Origin: Metarhizium brunneum
Taxonomy: Eukaryota > Ascomycota > Sordariomycetes > Hypocreales > Clavicipitaceae
Assembly: GCF_013426205.1 (NCBI RefSeq)
Contig: NC_089426.1
Span: forward strand, 2,232,001 to 2,296,000
Direction of reading: 5' to 3'
DNA: 64,000 bases
The notes beneath the pieces were generated by a model, which saw only the letters and a list, made by a program, of their open reading frames with translations, made no database searches and was not told the DNA's origin. Below are positions 45,601 to 56,604 of this stretch, in pieces. Numbering within the stretch: the first letter of the stretch is position 1; each line of letters opens with the position of its first letter. Position numbers and translations under genes: made by a program.

Positions 45601-48415
45601 TGAACCACGGAGCAGATGTACTGCACTAATGGCCGAACAAGAGGGGTCTGAAGGGGCTGTCGCTTTGTTCCGATACCGAAGCCGGTCGCAGCGTAGGGCA
45701 GTAAGTACGAGACAGCGTGTTGACTGTATGTAACATGTCAATTGTTTTAGCCGGGCCGAGCTTGGCCTATTTCGGGTGTACAATGTGGTTCTATGCCTGT
45801 CTGCCTTCGCATCAATGACATGCCAGCCATGTGACCGCATGCCGGCCATACCACACTAACAACGGGAGAGACCCCTGACTCGGCCTTGGCCCTCTGAGGC
45901 TTTGATGCAGTCACAGGTCCACGAGTTGAGAAAATGGGTGACGCTGCATTGATGGTCGACCCCACAGGTTGCCCGATCTGCCACAAGATTCGGGAAGGGA
46001 ATCAGGAGCTGCGGCCAGGGCTCAAGAACCCCCTTTGCGGTTTCAAGGCAGGTAAACAAACCTGCGAGAGATGAGAGGTACGTAATCGCACAGGCGAGAA
46101 CGGACAGGGAGGAATGCGGACAAACGTCAAACAGTAATAGTCTCCGTCCTGACCATGACAGAAGGGACGTGGATGGCGGACGTTTCATGCCCAGGCCGGC
46201 ACCGTAAACAAGCTGCCCCAATGATTAGGAACGGGTCGAAGCTGACTTGGCACGAGGACACGAGAGATGAGAGCACGGCCTCTTGGTTGGTACTGTTAGT
46301 TCTGTGCTTGTCCAGCATTTAACTTGGTCATTACTGGTAGTAGTAGTACTCACAAGACGTACTCTGTACTCTGTATTCTTAGCATCATTTGCATCTGTGA
46401 GCGAGCGGCAGTTGGAACAGGCTTTTCCATGTCCCCAGCCCACTTCTTTCTTCATGTTGGCCGGATTGTTGCAACAGCGTACGGGGTACATACGTAGTGG
46501 TTGTACCCCGTATTGAATGAGCGACAGTCATGTTGTGCATTAACCCTCATTTCGCACATCACAAAGCCCCCGCTGTGATGGGGTAGGAGCGATTGGGGCG
46601 CTGCGGCCTTGGCTGTTAAAAAGGCAGTTCAGTGTTGCTTCTTGCAATAATCAAGTGTTTGTTTCAGTGTCGCTTCATCGTGCTTGTCGTGGCCGCTGGC
46701 ACAATGGAGTCACTTGGACTGTGTTGGGGGACCACTCCTTATTTGCCTCTTCAATGCATTCCCCCCTGCCTGCTTGAATCATGCCCAGAAGAAAGGAAAA
46801 GAAGAAGGGCATTATTGACTATGCACTCTGTAGTACATAGAAGATACGTACACACAATGGTTTGATGGAGATGCGGAATATTCCGTGGTCGCCCACTGCA
46901 CTGCCGGAACTTAGGGGCGCGTGGTGGCCCAATGCGAAGTATTTTCCAGGCTTGGCAGACAGAGTCTACGAGTGCTTGCTTGCAATAGTACATTCTTGCT
47001 GCGGGAACATGTTGTGTTGGATGCCTAACTGATTGACGCAAAACGGCGTAAAGATGCAGAGAGAACAAAGAACTTGGAAAGGAGAGAAAGAAAATCCTCG
47101 GCAGGTTGAATGTCAAGCCGTCGGCAGGCAAGGGCTACAGATGAAGCAGGAACGAGACCAGCCTCCATTGCTTGTTTCCTCTCCACGACCTCCTATGTCG
47201 CGGGCACTCGTCATGGTTCTCGACAAAGTACCTCTAAGGACTAACCTACTTAAATACCTGGTACCCCTTAAAGTACGGAGGAGTAGCATTAATTTGCGAT
47301 GTCTGCAATTTACCAAATACCAAGGTGCGAAGTGCTTGGGTAATACCGGCAACATGCCATCATGTCCATCCCGTGTGGCGGATGCTCAAGAAGAAGAGAG
47401 TAAGAGAGTGTGGCTTGTGCATGCGTGAGTGTGTGTGAATGACATGACATGACATGTCCACCACTTCATCTACACCATACTGCCTTCCGGATACGGACTA
47501 CTATTGAATTGGATGCAAGAGATTACGATTGGCCATGGTCACACTGTCAGGTAAACTGCACTTTGCGGTGGCCATGTCTAACGTTAATATATCCCCGGGC
47601 CTGTGACATTGGCTACCAAGAGCGCCGCGTACGCCATGCGTATTTGCATCAGCCTCCGGTTCGTTCATCCAAGTAGGTACGTACTCGATACCTCGCTTCG
47701 GTTGTATTCCATACAGCATAATGCCGAGTAGTACTATGCAATTCAGAGGCTCGACATCTGGCGAGCGCTTTCATTGCTCCGTGCTCCGTATTGTATGTAC
47801 ATACTCCGTGGTCTGGACAGAGTAGCATCACGGCATGCCCCTGGTCTTGGACCTGGACCAGGACCTGGACCATCACCCCTGCCAGGGGTTCATTAAACTA
47901 ACATGTACGGAGTATCAGCGGGCTAATAGCACTGCTAGGAGACCAGTTTAGGCAAAAGCACCCACACTCATGGGTCGTTGGAAATAACGTAACGAGAACC
48001 ATGAGAACGGCATCAACAGCGAATTCAGGCGACAGAAGCTCAAGCGCTGGTTTTTTTTCGGCTTCAAATCGTGTCTGGTGCTTGGTGTCTTTCAATGTTT
48101 GTGCCCGCTCGATCACCTTGAGCATCGCTCCTCCGCCATGTCACTCTTGCCCCTGCTCAGTCCCCTTCGTCTGTTGGCCAACCACAGCTTACGAAACCCA
48201 GCCCACTCCCCCTAGTCCAGGCACGGCGTCGGGTACCTCATCTCTCTCTTCACGAATGAAGCGTGTCAAAGTGCCCGAGACCCTCCTGTCAGGTACTGGG
48301 TACCCCGTCACTCAGTAATGGGTACTGCCAATGTGCCGTTGGAGCACCTGCAGCATTCGCACTTGAGCGTGTGCTAGATTCTGGGCTTAGCCGCTTCTGA
48401 AAGCTGCCAGAAGTG
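42604..48415. other. 5.8 kb gene-poor region downstream of CDC42
   Basis: No gene is supported. Features seen are the inverted repeat at 43407-43473, exact TACTCCGTA-type sites at 43320, 45440 and 47906, and a G-rich run at 45494-45511. A short self-complementary stretch of CCTGGACC steps lies near 47845-47870. Open frames near 43471-43860, 44414-44641 and 44620-44844 have no recognisable family and overlap. Confidence 0.6.
43407..43473. repeat. 67-bp imperfect inverted repeat rich in CCTAGG
   Basis: The outer arms CAACTACCTAGGTA (43407-43420) and TACCTAGGTAGTTG (43460-43473) are perfect reverse complements of 14 bp. Further inside, pieces such as ACTTAG / CTAAGT also pair. The whole stretch is built from TACCTAGG and TAGGTA steps and could form a cruciform or hairpin. 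No open reading frame or flanking target duplication is evident. Confidence 0.85.
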
Positions 48416-49874
48416 CATGTATTTGTACATGTCAATAGTAGAGACACTGGCCTTGCGCCTGGTTCCTGAAGCAAAATCCTTTTCTCCTCGATCCTACAGA
48501 GCTCCTTGCCCTCGGTACGGTTCTCATCCCCATCCAGTCTTCTTTTTCCTCTTCTTCTTCTTCCTCCTACTACTGAGTAACCCTTATCCTGCTCTATTCT
48601 CAACGGGTGCACGCTCTGTTACCCAGTCTTTCTTCTTTTCATTTCCCTTCATCAGTTTTTTTTTAATATTCGCAACTCCGTGCTCAACCACGCTTTTGCC
48701 CTTTTCTATTCTTCCGCCTTGCCTGTTTCTCCAACTGTCCAGGGGGACGGCCCTTGTTGACCATACACATATCCATTGTGTACCGAGTACGGGGTCCCTT
48801 TTCCTCTTCCACCCCCGGCCAGCTCCACCACCGCTTGAGCATCTCTCATCTCTCACTCGCTCTCCCTACGTCTGCTTCCACTCTGTACCCTTTTTCAAGG
48901 CAAGCCTCAGGCCGTCCAATCTCCTAGGTACCGTCGACCTCCACATAGTCTTTTGTCGAAGCCGCCTCTGTTGTCTCCGACGATTTACGCGCCTCTGCCA
49001 GCTCTCGTGCTCCAATCTCTTTCTCTCCTCCGACCGTCAAAATTGGTCTCTCTGTGGGTGATTTTGCTCCAGATGCAGTTCTTTTTGCACATTTTCTTTT
49101 GAGACGCCAATCTTCTTCATCTTTTTGACACTCGTTTCGCCTATTTTGTCACTTTTAATTTCCTTCATTGGTTTGCCGCCGTTCGCCGCGCCCCCCCCCC
49201 CGTCGTTCGACTCCTTGGTTCCATATTCCTTGGCCACGAACAAAGACCAAATCCACGTCTCAACAGCTTTCGTCTTCTGCGCACCATCTCTTCGACGTAA
49301 TCGTTCTAGCTCGACCTCTCGCTTCAACATTCGGCTGTATGCTTTGACCGGCTATATTCCGTGTCCCTAATTCGGACGACTTTTGACTTGACACACAAGT
49401 TGCTTGCCATCTTCACGCTCATTTCAGCAGCCGGGCTTTACGTCCCAGAAACGATTTCGCCCCTAGGTGTCCAGAACACATTGATACCTCTACTCGGCGT
49501 ATCCTTCAGACCAGTATCCTCTTTATTCGAACAGAATTACTTTACATACATGCGGCTTTCGTATTCCAGAGCCATTGACTATATATTTTGTTCACCTTCA
49601 GTTTAATATTTCTTGCTCCTCTCACGCTACTTTCGTTTTTTGCTTCAATCAACAACAGGCCCATTCATCTGCCAAATCCCTTGTGAAGCCAGCTCTCTCA
49701 GCTTCCCGATAACCGACCAAGTCGAGTCACACTAGGATATCGAGGCTAGCTCTCGCACCTCTATTTCCACGTCTCGACCTTGAGCGTGCCTTTAACGGGG
49801 CACATTTGTCTTTCAAAACGGCTGTTCTATCGCAAGTCGGGCGGGACTCTCTTGTCCCCCCTCATCTGCTTGGC
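48416..49874 (+). promoter_or_regulatory. long C/T-rich leader of the Nrd1-type gene
   Basis: About 1.45 kb upstream of the ATG at 49875 is strongly C/T-biased on the coding strand, with T-rich runs and an 11-C run at 49191-49201. The frame of the Nrd1-type gene is open for some way upstream but has no ATG before 49875. Such long pyrimidine-rich leaders are common on regulatory genes of filamentous fungi and often hold introns. None is called here. Confidence 0.5.
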
Positions 49875-52271
49875 ATGCAGGACCTCAACGGGCACATTGG
49901 CCAGGGTGCCAGTGCAAATTCAAACGGCCGATTTCAAGGCCACGTATCAAAGCCTTCTAATAGCGACACTGGATTCTCTCACGGTGCCTTCACGTCCAAC
50001 ATATCTGGATTTGCTGACCGTCACCCCCGTCGCGGCAACATTCCGTCTCTCAACACTCAGTCCATGAATCAGAATCAAGTCGCATCTCCCAATGCAAACG
50101 ACATGACTACACCTGGCACTGCGTTCGATATGCAATTTACTCCTCTCCTCCCCTCGCAGCTTCTGCTTGGAAGCCCCTTTCAGCCCGGAAGCCCAGCCGC
50201 CTTTGGAAGCAGCCCTCAGTTCCAAAACTTGTCTGCTTTCCAACAGAGCCAGCAGCAAGGGGGAAATAACACTCAGCATAGCGGGGGTGTCTCTAGCCCT
50301 GTTCAACAAAATATTTCGCCTCAGTCATATCAGGCCATGGTGTCGCCGTCCACGTATGGCGCCCCTCAGTTCTACCCTCCTCAGTCCCCTACTGGAGGTT
50401 TCAACATGCAATCGGCAATGCAGCCCGCTTCCCCTGTTTTGGGATCTTCTGTCGTGAGTAGTTCCAGTCGGACAGTCTATCTTGGCAACATTCCCCAGGA
50501 CACCTCCGCCGAGGAAATCCTCGGCCACGTTCGGAGCGGTCAAATTGAGTCAGTTCGTCTCTTGCCTGACAAGAACTGTGCTTTTATCTCGTTCCTCGAC
50601 GCCAGTTCTGCGACGCACTTCCACTCTGATGCAATCTTGAAAAAGCTCTGCATCAAAGGTCAGGATATTAAGGTGGGCTGGGGCAAGCCATCTCAGGTCC
50701 CCAATTCAGTTGCACTGGCTGTTCAGCAGTCCGGCGCCTCACGAAATGTCTACTTGGGCAACTTGCCTGAGGATGTATCTGACGAGGAACTTCGTGAAGA
50801 CCTGGGCAAGTTTGGTGCCATCGACACAGTCAAGATTGTGCGGGAAAAGAGCATTGCATTCGTCCACTACCTATCCATAGCCAATGCCATCAAGGCAGTC
50901 TCTCAACTTCCGCAAGAAGCAAAGTGGCAGGCTCCTCGTCGTGTCTACTATGGCAAAGACAGATGCGCCTATGTCTCTAAGACACAGCAACAGAACGCTG
51001 CGCAGTATTTAGGCATTGCCCCTGGCTATGCACATATGTTGACCGGTGCCGATCGTGACCTGATCTCCAATGCTCTTGCACAGCAATCCGTCGCTGCAGC
51101 CGCCGTAGCAACCACTGCCGGAGGAATCAACAACCTAGGAAACCGTACGATTTACTTGGGTAACATTCACCCGGAAACGACTATTGAGGAAATCTGCAAT
51201 GTTGTTCGTGGGGGTTTGCTGCACCACATTCGATATATTCCTGATAAGCACATTTGTTTCGTTACCTTCATTGATCCAACGGCCGCGGCATCATTTTATG
51301 CGCTGAGCAATCTCCAAGGCCTAATGATACACAACCGCAGACTCAAGATTGGTTGGGGGAAACACTCCGGAGCCCTTCCACCAGCAATTGCCCTGGCTGT
51401 CAGCGGTGGTGCATCTCGAAACGTTTATATAGGTAATTTAGACGAGACTTGGACTGAAGACCGTCTTCGTCAGGACTTCTCTGAATATGGAGAAATCGAG
51501 CTTGTAAACACGCTTCGCGAAAAGAGCTGTGCCTTTGTCAACTTCACAAACATTGCCAACGCAATCAAGGCAATTGAGGCGATTCGTGGCAGGGATGAAT
51601 ACAAGAAGTTCAAAGTCAACTTTGGCAAGGACCGCTGTGGAAACCCCCCTCGACAGACGCAGCAGCAGGGCCAGTCTCCTCGTCCTGAGGGGGTTGCTTC
51701 CCCTCCGCCAGGCGGTTCCCAGAACAGCGGCTCGCCACCGAATGGCTCGACACCTCAGCAATCTGCTACATTGTTCAACGCCCAGAGCAACCCTCTTACA
51801 ATGTACTTGAACCAGTTGTCTCAACAGGCTCATCAACACCAGCACCAACAGCAACACCAGCACCTGTCTTTGCAGCAGAACTTACTCTTCAACACGGCCC
51901 AATCCTCTCCTAATGAGCTAGGTCTCGACATCCCACAGCAAGGATCCCTAGGCGGGCACGGTCAATCTGCCTCCATCTCCAACAGCTACGGTCCCAATGC
52001 TACTTCGTCTGGCGCCACAACTATCGGGGGACTTCTTGCCCCAGGCAACGCCCGTGGTTCTCACAGCCGGGCTGTCAGTTTGCCTGTGCTTGCCCCTGGC
52101 TTCGAGAATGGCGGCAATAGTCCAAATAGCTTGGCTGGTAGCAACGGCAGTGACGGAGAAAGACGTGGCCATCAGTATCAGTCCAGCTTTGGTGGATTGG
52201 GAGGCACAGGCTTCGGCCTTGCTATACAAGGTGGTCTCAATGGATGGGTAGAAGAGGAAGTGGCCAACTAA
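49875..52271 (+). CDS. four-RRM RNA-binding protein, Nrd1/Msa type (negative regulator of differentiation)
   Basis: A single coding exon of 798 aa from the first in-frame ATG (MQDLNGHIGQ). After a Ser/Gln/Pro-rich N-terminus come four RRMs starting near residues 199, 290, 424 and 515, each with an RNP2-like VYLGN/IYLGN/VYIGN and an RNP1-like block (CAFISF, IAFVHY, ICFVTF, CAFVNF). RRM1 resembles RRM3 and RRM2 resembles RRM4, so the set looks like a duplicated pair. The C-terminus is rich in Gln and His (QAHQHQHQQQHQH) and then Gly/Ser. Order and sequence match fission-yeast Nrd1, a cytoplasmic mRNA binder that delays sexual differentiation and is controlled by MAP kinase. Several Ser-Pro and Thr-Pro sites in the N-terminus fit such control. 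Function here is inferred. Confidence 0.88.
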   Translation: MQDLNGHIGQGASANSNGRFQGHVSKPSNSDTGFSHGAFTSNISGFADRHPRRGNIPSLNTQSMNQNQVASPNANDMTTPGTAFDMQFTPLLPSQLLLGSPFQPGSPAAFGSSPQFQNLSAFQQSQQQGGNNTQHSGGVSSPVQQNISPQSYQAMVSPSTYGAPQFYPPQSPTGGFNMQSAMQPASPVLGSSVVSSSSRTVYLGNIPQDTSAEEILGHVRSGQIESVRLLPDKNCAFISFLDASSATHFHSDAILKKLCIKGQDIKVGWGKPSQVPNSVALAVQQSGASRNVYLGNLPEDVSDEELREDLGKFGAIDTVKIVREKSIAFVHYLSIANAIKAVSQLPQEAKWQAPRRVYYGKDRCAYVSKTQQQNAAQYLGIAPGYAHMLTGADRDLISNALAQQSVAAAAVATTAGGINNLGNRTIYLGNIHPETTIEEICNVVRGGLLHHIRYIPDKHICFVTFIDPTAAASFYALSNLQGLMIHNRRLKIGWGKHSGALPPAIALAVSGGASRNVYIGNLDETWTEDRLRQDFSEYGEIELVNTLREKSCAFVNFTNIANAIKAIEAIRGRDEYKKFKVNFGKDRCGNPPRQTQQQGQSPRPEGVASPPPGGSQNSGSPPNGSTPQQSATLFNAQSNPLTMYLNQLSQQAHQHQHQQQHQHLSLQQNLLFNTAQSSPNELGLDIPQQGSLGGHGQSASISNSYGPNATSSGATTIGGLLAPGNARGSHSRAVSLPVLAPGFENGGNSPNSLAGSNGSDGERRGHQYQSSFGGLGGTGFGLAIQGGLNGWVEEEVAN

Positions 52272-53177
52272 TTATTTCAATCGTGTCTAAGCAACTTAGA
52301 CACCATATTACACCATGACCAGGGAAGGGGACTGATCATTTGGCTTAATCGTTATAATTTCTCTGGTGGAGTCTTCATACTTTTTTTCTTATTCTGAATT
52401 ATTCTTTTTTTCCTTTTGAAAAATCACTCCAGCTGGGCCATTTCTGCACACACAATTACCTTTTCATACGCTTATTTGTCTTTACTTTTGATAATTATTC
52501 TTTGTCAGTATATGATGATTTTATTCTTTATTTCCTCCAATTTAGCTACCCCGTTGAGGTAGACTACAAAAGAGCATTAAACACGGCAACGTTTCACGCA
52601 AGGAGAGCCGTGGCCAGGCAGAAGGATTCGCCAGCTCGTGCAGCGGCTGTTGGCATGATCATTGGAAAAGGTGGAGTGCAAAGATTAATATGTGTCTGCG
52701 CGAGAAGCGGATAGAGACTTGGTATTTGGGAGTGGCTTTCGCCTATACAGGATGGGAAAGCGGGAAGGAAAAACAAAAGTGCGACCTATAGTGGTAGAAG
52801 TAGTGACAGTACTGAATGCAGAAGCAATGTTTCGGGGTCCACACGGTTTAGCTTGTTTTTCAAGGAAAGGTCCTCGTGAATCTAATTCTCCAAAGTGTTT
52901 GACATTAGACAACATCTGTACTTGGTGCCGGGTTCTATCCTGAGCTCATATCTAGCTTCGTACTTCATCTGCTCCTAGTGCTGCCTGTATTTGATGCCAA
53001 TGCCCGTAAATATCAGTATCTTAAGATGAAACCACCCAACGCCATATATCATGATGAAAATAAAAAACAGGGAAAGACAGCCTTCAATTCAACAGAAAGA
53101 CATCGTGCCATGTGCCCCAAATAGTCATTCATCATGCAGGGCACTATAACAACACGCCAGTATTCTAAAGTCAGGTC
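52272..53177. other. intergenic region between convergent genes
   Basis: A 906-base interval with the T-rich 3' flank of the Nrd1-type gene and the 3' end of the acid phosphatase gene. No further gene or repeat is supported. Confidence 0.55.
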
Positions 53178-54779
53178 TCAATAGCCAGCGGGTTCGGGTT
53201 TCGCAGGGAAAGCAGAACCTTTGATATTCAAACGACATTCCTGCTTCCAGTTACGGGGTGTGAATTTATCTACTATGGACTTGAATGCCTCCTGCCGGGT
53301 GGGTTAGTTCGCAAGGACTTGGGACTGTTACATATGCGAGGGGCTTACCAAGGTGCAAAAGGATTCGTCACCATCGAGGTGTTTGCCTGCGATCTTGCAT
53401 CCGGGGATAGTAACAGGTCTGTCGTTGTAGCGGAGACGGACGTAGTAGCCCTGTAGCCGCTTCCTTTCTCGCTCACTCAATTCGGGAGAGGGTTTGCGAC
53501 CGATGCTGTTTGAAGTCGAACCACTGAAAATGGAGGACCACCACGATTGACTTGACGATGCACTGTTGGTTCCTGTACGCTGGAAGAGCTCAATTGCAAC
53601 GTGGCTGGTGAATGGGGGCCATGCCTCTTCGTTTAAAGCGCCCAGGCTGGCGAGAACGCCGGCGAGAGTTGTGTCGTGACATCCGCTGAGGCCGAGGCGG
53701 ATTCTGGGAGGTGTGCTGGACTGCTGCTTCAAGTCGTTGTCAGTGTTGGCGGAATCTTCGGCACTTTCGACCATCCTCGAGACGATGTCGCCGAGCAAAG
53801 CGCCGATGCCAAGTGTTCTATACTCCTCGCTCTCCTTGTACCCAGAGTACCACTCTTCTACACCAATCTTTTCCAGGATATGTTTGACTTTGGGGTCGTA
53901 AAATTCTTTGGGAAGCTTTGTCTCTGGGCCATGCGCAAAGGTCGCATTGACGGTGTCCATGATGCCGCTCAGCCGAGGGCGTGAATCCACAGCAACTTTG
54001 GGGCTTTCATCTGGCATCCATTTTCCAATTTTTGCGTTGAGGTAGGCCATGTCTTCTGAGTCGTTCCACCGGTCTGCAGCCCGCTGTGCGAAGGCTCGAG
54101 CCAGGGCGGCAAACCGGCGACAATTGGAGTCATTGGGGTATAAGGTTTCGTCCGCGAGAGCGCGAGAGATGATGGTCGGCGGAGAGAAGTTCTCGGCACG
54201 GGTGTGCAATGGATATAGTCCATTGAGAGTCTGCTGCAATGATTCTAGGGCACGGGGGATAGGCGTAGATCGAAGATAGATAAAGTCGGTGTTTTTGACG
54301 CCGGCAGGCAGAAAGCCAAGCTGGTCGACATAGAGCTTGCGGAGCCTTTGCCCAAGCTGGAACGTGGTGGCACGGCCGCGATCTGTCAACATTCCCATGT
54401 CGCAAATATCATCCAATTCGCCGCTTGGCCCGGATGCCATTACGGGAGCATCGTCTGGCCCCATGGTTTCGAGCCGTCTCTTCCACTCCAGTACTGAAAA
54501 GCGGTCCGTGTTGGGGTCGAGAACGGCATTGCGGAGTTGTCTCATTGCAGAGCAGTACGGCCAGAATGGTGCCAGGCCAGTATTCGTGAACCGCGCGTTG
54601 ACGGGCGTACGCTCACCATGGCGTAGGAGGATCTGGACTTGATGGAGGCGGAGCTGAGGCGGGTAGAGTGTCGTCAGCTCGGCGTCGCTGTATGGCGCTC
54701 GGGGCACAAGTGTGGTCATGGTCGAGTACTTGGTAACGGTGAGCGAGCGAGGGGTCAGAGACAACCTGGGCTGGTACAA
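53178..54779 (-). CDS. intracellular histidine acid phosphatase (ACP6-like)
   Basis: Two exons on the minus strand, 54779-53349 and 53291-53178, give 514 aa from the first ATG. The catalytic RHGERTP is at 53-59 and the acid/base HD (SGCHDTTLAG) at 368-369. Between them lie the conserved STPIPRALESLQQTL region and a long helical insert. The 57-nt intron near the end restores the C-terminal tail TPRNWKQECRLN. There is no secretory signal peptide. The first 20 residues contain Arg, Lys, Ser and Thr but no acid, as in mitochondrial presequences, and a second ATG (MTTLVPRAP, 54719) follows. Human ACP6, a lysophosphatidic acid phosphatase, is mitochondrial, which fits. The substrate is not known here. 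Confidence 0.87.
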
Positions 54780-56604
54780 CTGGACGGACTATACTGCTTG
54801 AATCGGTTCCCGTCAATGAAACTGGGGCGAGAGAACTAAGAGGCCTTGTCCGGGCTCAAGGTTATTGCCAAATGTTGAATGATCGGTGCGGCTCTTCAAT
54901 GTTCGTCAAGCGTGGTGTTCTTCCTGAGCATGGAGAGAAGGTGTGTGTCTTCCGGGCCAAGCTGGGCCAGCTAGATCGGCGAATCAATGAATGACGTTGG
55001 GGAACGGCGGAGACTGTCGGGTCCGGAGCCGGACTTTCAGGCACAGCAGTAGTAGAGGTTCAAGGGAAGGAACGCCGCAGCCAACGGAGTGCCCCGTTTG
55101 CACAGTCGTAAGGTGACACCAAGGCCGGCTCTTGCCTCATCAAGCTTCATTGAGGGGAAGTCTACCTTCCTTCACCGTACTGTGCGCTCCTTCCCGCCTT
55201 CCAGTTTCGCAGCTTGCGTCGGCGCTTGGGAAGACTGAGTTGTGGCTGCCAACTCCAGGTAGGTACTTAACTAGGTAAGTAAGCCGATCCTGATGAGGTT
55301 GGAATCCATACTGTTAACTCCAACACCATTTGGCCAGCCCTATTGCACTACGATTGCTTCACCACCGACGCCAGAAGCCCTGATTGCATAATAGGATCCA
55401 CGACGTGCATCGACACCAAGCATCTGCGACTTGAGTAGAGGAGAGGGGGTCCCCTTCCCACATCATTGGATATGGCTTGGACATACAAATGTGCTGACAA
55501 CACGGAGAGCAATACCAAAAAGACCAACGGCGCCGGTGGCTATGGTCGGAAGAACCCCACAGAGTTGAAGACCATTATCACATGCAATGGACGAGTATCC
55601 CACGACAAACCAAGACAATGAATTGTAGGAACGCAAGCACCTCTGGATGATTGCAGGGGCCATACGCCAAGCACCCAAATTGCAGGCGAGGCGGGCCTGC
55701 AAGGCTGGCCCTTGCATGTTCAACTCTTGTCTCAACGTCAGACGACGTCAACGAAATCAGCTGGCAGCGATTAATGGGCTGCTGGAGGCCATTTATCACG
55801 TCGTCGCCACACAGCCTACTCTCAGGCCTCATCCATCGCTCTGGGGGGGGGGCTACTATGCCATCCATGAATTGGCCAGAAGGCGGCTTCAAAGCAGAAC
55901 AAAAAATAAAATGGCGAGTGTTTTCGCCTTGGGTTCTGGTGCTGCCTTGTTCGGGTGCACCGGACTTTTGGAACGACGAATTGTATCCAGTCTGGGCTAG
56001 CAAACTGACTCTGGCTTATGCTCCAACAGCCACCCTGGCCCTAGCAGAGCCCAATGCAGTTCAGCCCAGATAGACCCATCCGCGCCGGGTTTCCGCTGTA
56101 GCCGGCAAGACAGGGAAGGATACGGTGTTGATTATGACGCCGACACAGCCAACGGCCCTTCGCCTTACCCGAGATCCACTAGCTCGAAGCCTGCACATAG
56201 AGAGCCTTGTCGCCCAGCTGGTGGGTGGCTTTGTCGCCCATAACACACAGTCTTCTCATGCTTATCCTTCAATTCACTCCTTCCTTGCTTCCCGGTCAAA
56301 AGTCTTCTGTTTCGCCCCTACATTGTCTGTTTTTATACTCGGATCAGCTTCTTCGATTGGAAGAATCAGTCTAGTTATACCTGGGCAACGTTGGAAACGA
56401 AGCATTCATCGACCCCTGCAGTGATGAACAACGGAGCACTCTCATTGGTTGTGCGTAGCCTTTGAACGTCGCGAAAACTGAGTGACAGCCCTCATGCTGT
56501 CGTCGACTTGAATTAGCCTCTCAGACGGCATTGGATTGGCTCCGTCGAGTTTTCCGCTTTTGTCTCCGCGCAATCTTCGAAATCACACCAGCTTGTTGGC
56601 AAAT
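54780..56604. other. intergenic region with divergent promoters
   Basis: A 1.8 kb interval between the acid phosphatase gene (-) and the alpha/beta hydrolase gene (+). It contains AGGTAGGTACTT / AACTAGGTAAGT steps near 55258-55280 and a run of ten G near 55844. No convincing gene is seen, though open frames of up to 141 codons overlap on both strands at 55.6-56.1 kb. Confidence 0.55.
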
